A stretch of 64,000 nucleotides of DNA from the NCBI GenBank assembly GCA_023410715.1, contig JAEYPN010000014.1, forward strand, positions 1-64,000, in the 5' to 3' direction. This DNA is from Bacillota bacterium (GTDB lineage: Bacteria; Bacillota_I; Bacilli_A; Izemoplasmatales; UBA1188). Within the stretch, counting starts at the first letter, position 1; every line of letters starts with the position of its first letter. Shown piece after piece: positions 56,501 to 64,000 of the stretch. The translations under genes were made by a program, and so were the position numbers. The notes beneath the pieces were generated by a model. That model was not told the origin of the DNA. It ran no database searches and was given only the letters and a program-made list of their open reading frames with translations.

Positions 56501-57459
56501 AAATAAAAGAACTTAAAGAAAAAGCAGAATATAAAAATTTCATGGTGAAAGTTAAAACATTTTTATTTGGTAACGGGGTTAAAGAAGGAAAAATCTTTAA
56601 CATCTTACTTTATGTCATAGTTTTAGCTTTAGGATTTATTTTCTTATACCCAATCATTTATATGATTTCGATGAGTTTAATGGATTTAGATGATTTACTA
56701 GATTCACAGATTAGTTGGATTCCAAGTCACCTATATTTAGATAATTACCGTTTAGCTATCAAAGCTTTAGGTTTGCCAAAAGCTTTATGGGATTCTCTAA
56801 AGGTTGTGTTGATTCCAGCTGTATTATCAACAGTTTCATCATGTCTTATTGGCTATGGATTCTCAAGATTTAAGTTTCCAGGTAAAAATGTTTTATTTGT
56901 TATTTTGATCTTAGTTTATATTGTACCATCGCAAATAACGATTTTACCGCAGTTTGCTTGGTTTAAAAAACTAGGATTACTTGGGACACTTTGGACTTTT
57001 ATTTTACCGGCGACGTTTGGGCAGGGATTATTCTCCACAATTTACATTTTGATTTTTTATAGCTTCTTTAATATGATACCTAAGGCACTTGATGAAGCAG
57101 CATTTATTGATGGAGCAAGTGAAATCAAAGTATTTTATGAAGTTGGTTTAAAATTATCACTTCAACCTTTTATTATTTGTATTGCATTCAGCTTTGTATG
57201 GTACTGGAATGATTTATATCATGCCTCATATTTCTTAGCTCAATCTGATTCGAAAACAAGAACATTAATTCAGATGTTAAATATCTTTGAAAATTCATAT
57301 TTACAATTAGAAGAAGTATCAGAAATGCAGATTAAAGCTAATGAACCAGTTACTTTAGCTGGTACATTAATTTCAATCTTTCCTCTTCTTGTTGTATATT
57401 TCTTCTTACAAAAATACTTTGTTGAAAGTGTTGATTCAACAGGAATCACAGGAGAATAA
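56497..57459 (+). CDS. Sugar ABC permease, MalG type (pair 2)
   Basis: A 320-residue permease with six hydrophobic segments, EAA loop DEAAFIDGASEIKVFYEVGL and the conserved YGFSRFKFPGKN block. It overlaps its partner by 4 bp (ATGA); GAGGTGAC is the ribosome site. No ATPase gene is present anywhere in this operon. Confidence 0.9.
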   Translation: MKIKELKEKAEYKNFMVKVKTFLFGNGVKEGKIFNILLYVIVLALGFIFLYPIIYMISMSLMDLDDLLDSQISWIPSHLYLDNYRLAIKALGLPKALWDSLKVVLIPAVLSTVSSCLIGYGFSRFKFPGKNVLFVILILVYIVPSQITILPQFAWFKKLGLLGTLWTFILPATFGQGLFSTIYILIFYSFFNMIPKALDEAAFIDGASEIKVFYEVGLKLSLQPFIICIAFSFVWYWNDLYHASYFLAQSDSKTRTLIQMLNIFENSYLQLEEVSEMQIKANEPVTLAGTLISIFPLLVVYFFLQKYFVESVDSTGITGE

Positions 57460-57461
57460 AA

Positions 57462-59225
57462 ATGAAAAAGAGATTACTAGCTTTAATATTATTATTAATG
57501 TGTTTTGGATGTAGTAAAGTAACAACAAAAAAAAGTGGAACTTTAGCAAATACTACTTCTAAAACATCTACTATCACAACTAGCATTAAAACAGAAGTGG
57601 TTTCCAAAACTAAGACAACAACTAGTAAAACAACTAATGCATCAAATTCAACTAAAGATGAAATTAAAAATATTAAAGAAGAATTTGATTTAACTGGTGT
57701 TAATTATAAAACACCAACTAAAAAGTTTACCTTACATAGTTTAATAGCAAATCATGCTGTATTCCAAGCAGAAAAGCCAATTGAAATATTTGGTAAAGCA
57801 GAAGAAGGAACAATTATCTTAGTTAAGTTAACTAAAGATAGTGATAAAAGTGTTAGTTATAAAGGATTTACAGTAGTAAACTCTTCTAATGAGTGGAGTA
57901 TCTCACTAGAAGCTCTAGAAGCTTCCTTCGATTCTTATACTTTAACTATTTCTGATACTGTTAATGAATCATATATTACAGATTGTTTGATTGGTGAAGT
58001 ATGGGTTGCATCAGGTCAATCAAACATGGGCATCAGAGTTAAAGAAATGGATGAAGGATCAGAAGTTATGAAAAATGCTCAAGAATCATACATACGCATT
58101 TTTTATCAAAAAGACGCAGGAAATGCAGATCTTTATCCAATTGATCCTGCCTATGATGTAAAAGAAGGCGTATGGAAAGTTGCAGATAATGGCTCAAATA
58201 TCGCGACATGTAGTGCGGTTGCTTACACTTTTGCCTATGAACTATTTTATCAGTTCTTTGCAGCTAATAAAGAAGTTCCAGTTGCGATTATCAACACGCA
58301 AAAAGGCGGTTCAAGTATTCATTCTTGGTTACCTCGTGAATCGGTACTTAAAACTGATCCAATTAAAAACTTTGTTTTAACAAAAGGTTATAGTCTTGAT
58401 CAGACTGAATGGAATACTTTTGGTAGTAAGAATTATAATCAAGTTTCTGCTTTATATAATCAAAGAGTCGCACCTTTAATGAAAACAAACATCAAAGGAG
58501 TCATTTGGTATCAAGGTGAAAATGATCCACTTTATGATCCAACTATTTATACTGTAAGAGAATTAATGGATTCTTGGAGTAAAGGCTTCAATAAAAATGA
58601 TGAATTATTATATTTTGCTTTAATCCAGCTTCATCCATATGATGGAACAGACTATAGACTTGGTCCATCAACAAAGAATTACACATCTTTAGGTTATGCG
58701 AATCACAGGAAAGCCCAGTTTGAGATTGCATTAGATGAGAAATATAAAGATCATGTTCAACTAGTGCCAATTTATGATGTGGACTTACATTGGGATGTTC
58801 CAAAAACTCAGTTTTCATCACAATCTGTGATCCATCCGGTTGTTAAAAAACCAGTTGGTGAAAGAACAGCTAAAATAATGTATAGCTTTTGTTATGCTAA
58901 AAATAATCGCTATTTAGCCCCTATTTATGAATCTCATACATATGATGATAATTCAATTACAATTACTTTAAAAAATACTGGTAAAGGTTTATGTACTTTT
59001 AAGGATTCAGATAAAGGCGTTACAACAGTTGAGGTTATTTTAACTTCAGGAAAAAGAGTAAATGCCAATTGTGTTATTTTAAATCCTACTCAAATTATTA
59101 TTACAGGAATTGATACAAGTACCATCCAGGCGTTTTCTTATAGTAATTTTTCAAGAAATGAAGAAAGTAATTTAGCAAGTAGTGAAAAAATACCGGTTAT
59201 TCCCTTTGTAGTAGATTTAAAATAA
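57462..59225 (+). CDS. Sialate O-acetylesterase-like SGNH lipoprotein
   Basis: A 587-residue lipoprotein with lipobox FGC (MCFGCS) and a long Thr/Ser/Lys-rich linker (17-66). The SASA-type SGNH esterase domain (about 85-587) has the nucleophile in WVASGQSNMG, NTQKGGSSIHSWL, GVIWYQGENDP, and the late IHPVVKKPVGERT with the His. It removes O-acetyl groups from sugars, here at the cell surface. A cytosolic paralog follows directly. AGGAG precedes the ATG. Confidence 0.88.
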   Translation: MKKRLLALILLLMCFGCSKVTTKKSGTLANTTSKTSTITTSIKTEVVSKTKTTTSKTTNASNSTKDEIKNIKEEFDLTGVNYKTPTKKFTLHSLIANHAVFQAEKPIEIFGKAEEGTIILVKLTKDSDKSVSYKGFTVVNSSNEWSISLEALEASFDSYTLTISDTVNESYITDCLIGEVWVASGQSNMGIRVKEMDEGSEVMKNAQESYIRIFYQKDAGNADLYPIDPAYDVKEGVWKVADNGSNIATCSAVAYTFAYELFYQFFAANKEVPVAIINTQKGGSSIHSWLPRESVLKTDPIKNFVLTKGYSLDQTEWNTFGSKNYNQVSALYNQRVAPLMKTNIKGVIWYQGENDPLYDPTIYTVRELMDSWSKGFNKNDELLYFALIQLHPYDGTDYRLGPSTKNYTSLGYANHRKAQFEIALDEKYKDHVQLVPIYDVDLHWDVPKTQFSSQSVIHPVVKKPVGERTAKIMYSFCYAKNNRYLAPIYESHTYDDNSITITLKNTGKGLCTFKDSDKGVTTVEVILTSGKRVNANCVILNPTQIIITGIDTSTIQAFSYSNFSRNEESNLASSEKIPVIPFVVDLK

Positions 59226-59244
59226 AAAACTTAGGAGGGGGAAA

Positions 59245-60798
59245 ATGTTAAATAATTTTAATATAGAAGGAATTAAGTTTATAAAACCAAATAAAAAATT
59301 TATATTACATAGTTTAATATCTGATCATGTAGTCTTTCAATCAGATAAAGAAATTGAAATATTTGGTTTAGCCCAAGAAGGCACAATTATTTTAGTTAAA
59401 CTTACCTCTGATAGTGATGAAAATATAAGTTATGAAGGTTACACTTTAGTTGATGAAACACACGAATGGATGATTAAACTTCCAGCACTCACTTCATCAT
59501 TTAATACCTATACCTTAACTGTTTCTGATACAGTTAATACGGAAGTTGTTAAGGATATATTAATTGGTGAAGTGTGGGTTCTTGCTGGTCAATCAAACAT
59601 GGGAATTAGAGTAAAGGAAATGGATGAGGGATTAGTTACAATGGCATTAGCCAATGAAAAATTTATTCGCATCTTTTACCAAGATGAATCTTTAAATGCT
59701 GAGGAATATCCATATTTAAAAGACTATGATGTTAAAGGTGGAATATGGAAAAAAGCTGATAGTGGCGAAAATATTGCAACTTGTAGCGCTGTTGGTTACA
59801 CTTTTGCTTATGAATTATTTAATAGGCTTAATAGTGAATCTAATCATGTTCCTTTAGCAATTATCAATACCCAAAAGGGCGGAAGTAGTATTCATGCCTG
59901 GTTAGATAGGGATATAGTACTTAAAAATGAGCACATTAAAAATTTTGTATTAAGTAAAAATTATTCACTTGATGATGATAAATGGAATACTTTTGACAAA
60001 AAAAATTATAATCAGGTTTCAGCTCTATTTAATAGAAGAGTGGCACCTTTGATGAAAAAAAGTATTAAGGGTATTATCTTTTATCAAGGTGAAAATGATC
60101 CATACTATGATCCAATGATTTATTCACTTAGAGAATTAATTGATAGTTATAGTAGAGGATTTAATAAGAATGATGACTTGCTTTATTTTGGATTAATAGA
60201 GCTCCATCCATATGATGGGGTAGATTATATACTTGGACCATCAGAAAAAAAATATAACGTTTTGGGCTTCGCTCAACATAGGCAAGCACAAATAAACGTG
60301 GCCTTAGATAAGAAATATCAAGAACACGTGACGATTATTCCTATTTATGACATAAGTCTTAAATGGAATGTAGAAAAGTCACAATTTGCCTATACATCTC
60401 TTTTACATCCAGTGTGTAAAAAGCCGGTAGGAAAAAGAACTGGTCAAATTATTTATAGCTTCTGTTATGCTAAAGATGATAGATATTTAGCCCCTATTTA
60501 TGATACACATGAATATGATCAAAATTCTATTACAATTACCTTAAAAAATGTTGGTGATGGCCTTTTAACTTTTAAAAATTCTAGTGAAGGTATCACAACT
60601 GTTGAAGTAATCTTAAATAACAAAGAAAGAGTTAGTGTTAAAGCGGAAATCATTAGCAAAAATCAGATTAGAATAACAAATGTAAATACCGCTAATGTAT
60701 TAAAATTTGCATACAGTAACTTTTCAAGAAATGAAGAAAGTAACTTAGCAAATAGTGAAAAAATTCCTGCTTTACCATTTGTAATTAGTTTAAGGTAA
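59245..60798 (+). CDS. Sialate O-acetylesterase-like SGNH esterase, cytosolic
   Basis: A 517-residue paralog of the preceding lipoprotein, aligned over its whole length but lacking the signal peptide and linker. Motifs are WVLAGQSNMG, NTQKGGSSIHAWL, GIIFYQGENDP and LHPVCKKPVGKRT. It should do the same deacetylation on imported oligosaccharides. TAGGAGGGGG gives a very strong ribosome site. A recent tandem duplication followed by loss or gain of the export signal is likely. Confidence 0.88.
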   Translation: MLNNFNIEGIKFIKPNKKFILHSLISDHVVFQSDKEIEIFGLAQEGTIILVKLTSDSDENISYEGYTLVDETHEWMIKLPALTSSFNTYTLTVSDTVNTEVVKDILIGEVWVLAGQSNMGIRVKEMDEGLVTMALANEKFIRIFYQDESLNAEEYPYLKDYDVKGGIWKKADSGENIATCSAVGYTFAYELFNRLNSESNHVPLAIINTQKGGSSIHAWLDRDIVLKNEHIKNFVLSKNYSLDDDKWNTFDKKNYNQVSALFNRRVAPLMKKSIKGIIFYQGENDPYYDPMIYSLRELIDSYSRGFNKNDDLLYFGLIELHPYDGVDYILGPSEKKYNVLGFAQHRQAQINVALDKKYQEHVTIIPIYDISLKWNVEKSQFAYTSLLHPVCKKPVGKRTGQIIYSFCYAKDDRYLAPIYDTHEYDQNSITITLKNVGDGLLTFKNSSEGITTVEVILNNKERVSVKAEIISKNQIRITNVNTANVLKFAYSNFSRNEESNLANSEKIPALPFVISLR

Positions 60799-60834
60799 AG
60801 ATTACAGATTATCATTACTAAAAAGGACAATAAC

Positions 60835-60860
60835 GACCAATTTATAGATTGGTCTTATTT
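60835..60860 (+). terminator. Hairpin before oxidoreductase 4
   Basis: GACCAAT-TTATAG-ATTGGTC followed by TTATTT. It may end the long operon or attenuate it before the last oxidoreductase gene. Confidence 0.55.
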
Positions 60861-60924
60861 AATAAAGAAAATTTTTGTGAATTTGCAGATAGTATATTTA
60901 CTGTAATGAAGAAACGAGGAAAGA

Positions 60925-62220
60925 ATGTATACATATATTAAAGAACTTATAACCAATAACGTTTATGATGTCATCGTTATTGGTGGTGGACCTTCAGGTG
61001 TTGCTGCCGCTGCTGCAGCAGGAAGAGAAGGTAGTAAAACATTATTAATTGAGTCAACATCAACTTTAGGGGGGATGGGAACCATTGGTCTTGTATCAAT
61101 ATGGTGTCATTTTTCTGATAAAGAAAAAATTATTTATCGTTCATTAGCTGAAAAAGTTTTAAGAGAATCAAAAAAGAATGTTATAAATGTTTCAGAAGAT
61201 AGGATTGATGGTGTACCAATTGATTCAGAAGCATTAAAAAGAGTATATGATAACTTATTGAAAGAATATAATGTTGATATTCTATTTAATACAACACTTT
61301 GTGATTGCATAAAAGAAAACGATGAAATAAAAGGAATAATTATCAATAACAAACAAGGTTTACAGGTTTATAATGCCAAGATCTTTATTGATACAACTGG
61401 GGATGCCGATTTAGTAGCAATGGCAGGACTAGAAACTAATAAAGATGAAAAATTAATCCAACCATCAACGTTATGTTTTGTTATTTCTAATGTTAATATT
61501 TCTGAATATTATAAATTTGGTAATCTTCATGGTTCTAACCCTAACAGTATTATCCATAAAATTATTGCGGATAAAAAATATCCATTAATTGATGGTCATG
61601 TATGTGCTGGTCTTGTTGGCCCCAACACTTTAAGCTTTAATGCAGGTCATGTTCCTAATGTGGATGTGACTAATCCAATTGAATATTCAAAAGGAATGAT
61701 TAAAGGTAGAGAAACTGCTCGTCAATATCATGAAGCTTTAAAAGAATATTTACCAGAAGCATTTAAAGATTCGTTTTTGGTGGAAACAGCTCCATCACTA
61801 GGAATTAGAGAATCAAGAAGAATTATCGGTGATTATATTTTAAATCTCGATGATTATGCCGAAAGAAGAATATTTAATGATGAAATTGGCCGTTCATCAT
61901 ATCCAATTGATGTACATGGCAATGCCAATGCGGCAAAACCTAGTGGTAAATATGCTCATTATGGCGTTGGGGAATCATTTGGTATACCTTATAGAACTTT
62001 AACACCAAAGGGCTTAAAAAATGTTCTAGTGGCTGGTAAAGCGATATCTGCTGATAGAATGGCTCAAGGATCAATACGAGTAATGGGCGTATGCTTAGTA
62101 ACGGGTGAAGCTGCTGGTACCGCATCTTCATTTGCATTAAACAATAATAATGATGTTCATAGTATTGACACTAATAAACTTAGAGATAAACTAAGAAGCT
62201 ATGGTGCATATTTTAAATAA
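60925..62220 (+). CDS. FAD-dependent oxidoreductase 4
   Basis: A 431-residue paralog closest to oxidoreductase 3: VIVIGGGPSGVAAA, STLGGMGTIGLVSIWCHFSD, LGIRESRRIIGDYILN and NVLVAGKAISADRMAQGS. All blocks of the FAD_oxidored family are present. ACGAGGAAAG precedes the ATG. It is separated from the esterase genes by 126 bases and a hairpin, so it may have its own promoter. Confidence 0.83.
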   Translation: MYTYIKELITNNVYDVIVIGGGPSGVAAAAAAGREGSKTLLIESTSTLGGMGTIGLVSIWCHFSDKEKIIYRSLAEKVLRESKKNVINVSEDRIDGVPIDSEALKRVYDNLLKEYNVDILFNTTLCDCIKENDEIKGIIINNKQGLQVYNAKIFIDTTGDADLVAMAGLETNKDEKLIQPSTLCFVISNVNISEYYKFGNLHGSNPNSIIHKIIADKKYPLIDGHVCAGLVGPNTLSFNAGHVPNVDVTNPIEYSKGMIKGRETARQYHEALKEYLPEAFKDSFLVETAPSLGIRESRRIIGDYILNLDDYAERRIFNDEIGRSSYPIDVHGNANAAKPSGKYAHYGVGESFGIPYRTLTPKGLKNVLVAGKAISADRMAQGSIRVMGVCLVTGEAAGTASSFALNNNNDVHSIDTNKLRDKLRSYGAYFK

Positions 62221-62315
62221 AGATTAAAGTCTAATTATTTTACTTAGTTTTTTAAAATATAATGACATATTAAGACAAATAGTCTATAATATGAATCAAA
62301 TATGGGGTGAAGTTA

Positions 62316-63221
62316 ATGAGATATTTAATTTTTGGTGGAGCAAATATTGATATTAATGCTAAAGTTTTAAATAAAATAAATTTACGTGATTCCAATGTTG
62401 GCAAAATGAACTTTTCTTATGGCGGGGTTGGGAGAAATATTACTGAAAATTTAAGTAGACTTGTTAATGATGTTTATTTTATCAGTGTCTTTAGTAATGA
62501 TGCAATTAGTAAAACAATGTATAATCAGCTTTTAGATTTAGGTGTTAACTTAAATTATTCGATCTTCGTTGATGATTCTCCTTCATGTTACTTAAATTTG
62601 ATGGATGATAATAATGATTTATACTTAGGAATATCTTCGATGGAAAGCATTAATAAAATGGATTTAAAAATGATTAAAGATATTCCAATAAATGAAGATG
62701 ACATTATTATTTTCGAAGCAAACCTAAAAGAAGAAATTATTGATTATCTATGTAGTTTAAATAACTATAAGGTTGTGGATACAATTTCTTGTACGAAAGC
62801 TTTAAAAATTAAGAATTATTTAAAAAATATATCACTATTAAAAACTAATGTTCTTGAAGCACAAGCAATTTTAGGAGAATATGAACCGTTTTTTATGGCT
62901 AATTTATTCTATAATTTTGGCATAAAAGAAGTTTTAATAAGCAATGGAAAAGATGGGCTTGTATACCGTGGTAAGGAAGGCTTATTTTATATAAGACATA
63001 AAATTGTAACACCTAAAAGTTCAAATGGAGCAGGGGATGCCTTGCTTTCTGGTTATGTTTCTGCCATTCAAAAAGGCTTTGATGAAAAAATAAAAGTGGG
63101 AATTGCTTCAAGCTTAATAACTCTTGATAGTGATTTTGCCTGTTCAAATGAATTATCAATGAGCAAGATTAAAGAAGTATTAGATGACGATATAAATCTT
63201 CTAATTCAAAAAATAAATTAG
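62316..63221 (+). CDS. PfkB-family carbohydrate kinase
   Basis: A 301-residue ribokinase-fold protein. The N-terminal signature GGVGRNITENLSRL is of the pseudouridine-kinase/PfkB kind, and SNGAGDALLSG is the C-terminal anion-hole motif with the catalytic Asp. It would phosphorylate a sugar or nucleoside. No pseudouridine glycosidase is adjacent, so a role in the glycan pathway is equally possible. GGGGTGA selects ATG 62316 over GTG 62307. Confidence 0.82.
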   Translation: MRYLIFGGANIDINAKVLNKINLRDSNVGKMNFSYGGVGRNITENLSRLVNDVYFISVFSNDAISKTMYNQLLDLGVNLNYSIFVDDSPSCYLNLMDDNNDLYLGISSMESINKMDLKMIKDIPINEDDIIIFEANLKEEIIDYLCSLNNYKVVDTISCTKALKIKNYLKNISLLKTNVLEAQAILGEYEPFFMANLFYNFGIKEVLISNGKDGLVYRGKEGLFYIRHKIVTPKSSNGAGDALLSGYVSAIQKGFDEKIKVGIASSLITLDSDFACSNELSMSKIKEVLDDDINLLIQKIN

Positions 63222-63235
63222 TTATTGTTTTTATA

Positions 63236-63706
63236 AATTATAAAGGATTTCTTGCTAAGTATGATGATGGTAAAAAAACGTTCTTTAACAGAGTAAAAAC
63301 AGCTAGTAACTTTGGTAGATAAATATCTTTACAATATGTTCATGCCAATATAAGATATATTGTTGAAGCAATGGCTAACTTAGGTAATGGGAAACGTGTA
63401 TATCAAGGCTTACAAGTGATTAACCCAAATAAAATCAAAGACTTTGTTAAAAAAGATTTAGGTTTTAATATCATTAATGATAGTTTAGTTTTATCATCAC
63501 TTTTAAATAAAGAAAATAATAAAGTAATTTATGCTTATAAAGAAAAGTAATTACATATAATTTATTATCCAAACCACAAAGAATTTAAGGTAATTTTAAA
63601 TAACCAAGAGTTATTAGAAACAACTTCAAATATTTATGGTAAAAAAGCTTTAGTAAAAGATAATTTACTTTTAAGCAAAAATATTATTGAGATTTACTTA
63701 AATTAA
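63236..63706 (+). pseudogene. Decayed glycoside phosphorylase (GH94-like) remnant
   Basis: One frame runs from about 63236 to the TAA at 63704-63706 with only two internal TAA codons (after ASNFGR and after YAYKEK). It contains YVHANIRYIVEAMANLGNGK, then RVYQGLQVINPNKIKD, reminiscent of the C-terminal (alpha/alpha)6-barrel region of GH94 phosphorylases and related GH36-type proteins. An internal deletion and loss of the N-terminal two thirds make it nonfunctional. Family call from memory. Confidence 0.5.
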
Positions 63707-63746
63707 GAATATAATTATATTAAAAAATAAGGTGTAGGAGAAAACT

Positions 63747-64000
63747 ATGAGTAAAAGAAAAAGTAATGAAAATTTAGTTGGTTTATTGTCATTTGTTGCC
63801 CTGTTAATTTCAGGTGTATGTTTTATCTTACATGGTCTAGATATTGGTAATGGGTTGTTATCAATCATTGGCGATGTATGTTTAGTAATAGTTGTGCTTT
63901 ATTCAGCTTGGAGTTTTGCTAGGGGTCTAAAAAAAGCATGGCGAATTACTTATTTTATTTTAGCAATTTTAGTAATTGTGGGATTAGTATTTGGTGGATT
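63747..64000 (+). CDS. Hypothetical membrane protein, 3' end cut by window
   Basis: The first 84 codons of an ORF starting MSKRKSNENLVGLLSFVALL, with three hydrophobic segments visible and GTAGGAG before the ATG. No family is recognised. The gene continues past the window edge. Confidence 0.65.
   Translation, partial: MSKRKSNENLVGLLSFVALLISGVCFILHGLDIGNGLLSIIGDVCLVIVVLYSAWSFARGLKKAWRITYFILAILVIVGLVFGG

Overview
The window is AT-rich, almost entirely coding on the + strand, and uses the standard genetic code. TGA ends real genes (for example the LacI regulator at 33328 and the permease at 56500) and Trp is TGG. Together with short intergenic spacers, many lipoproteins with Thr/Ser/Lys-rich linkers and an Lgt gene, this suggests a standard-code Mollicutes relative (Acholeplasmatales/Izemoplasmatales type) or a nearby low-GC Bacillota lineage. 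That assignment is inference from style, not from a marker gene.

Left edge (1-4850): a tRNA array (Val partial, Thr, Lys, Leu) is followed by an accessory strip. A 44-bp sequence made of the tRNA-Leu CCA end plus its terminator recurs at 2129 (42/44 identical) and, more diverged, at 4401. Between the copies lie a membrane-bound XRE regulator with three GTGTTGCAT repeats spaced exactly 21 bp upstream, a decayed IS3-family transposase, a decayed HNH nuclease, three overlapping tiny two-helix membrane proteins and a decayed phage packaging gene.

Housekeeping and transport (4858-30115): an NMT1/SsuA-type ABC importer; a MarR regulator with a heterodimeric ABC exporter; an FMN reductase; a broken GyrI-like gene; a DinB-like protein; lgt; a DEAD-box helicase with a hexapeptide-repeat tail; a membrane-flavodoxin fusion; a D-aminoacylase-like amidohydrolase; an M18 aminopeptidase; tRNA-Leu and tRNA-Gln; an ECF sigma factor next to a membrane-anchored serpin; a second MarR/ABC exporter set; a DUF3592-like protein; an SGNH esterase and a nitroreductase-like protein.

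Glycan region (30188-63706): a CotH-like lipoprotein, then a LacI regulator with a cytosolic TIM-barrel hydrolase, then a unidirectional gene set of about 27.6 kb. It starts from a good promoter (34555-34583) with a LacI-type palindrome over the start region. It encodes a large Ig-repeat lipoprotein, two sugar-binding proteins, two pairs of sugar permeases (no ATPase), a NHL/Yip1-like membrane protein, a DUF5696-like protein, four related FAD-dependent oxidoreductases, a lipoprotein version of the TIM-barrel hydrolase, and a lipoprotein/cytosolic pair of SGNH esterases. A PfkB kinase and a decayed glycoside-phosphorylase-like gene follow. The likely logic is trimming and deacetylation of a decorated glycan outside the cell, import of oligosaccharides, and a second round of the same reactions plus FAD-dependent oxidation inside.

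The two most unusual items are the ECF sigma/serpin pair and the glycan locus with mirrored outside/inside enzymes and the FAD oxidoreductase family. Genes are named from motif recognition only; no database search was possible.
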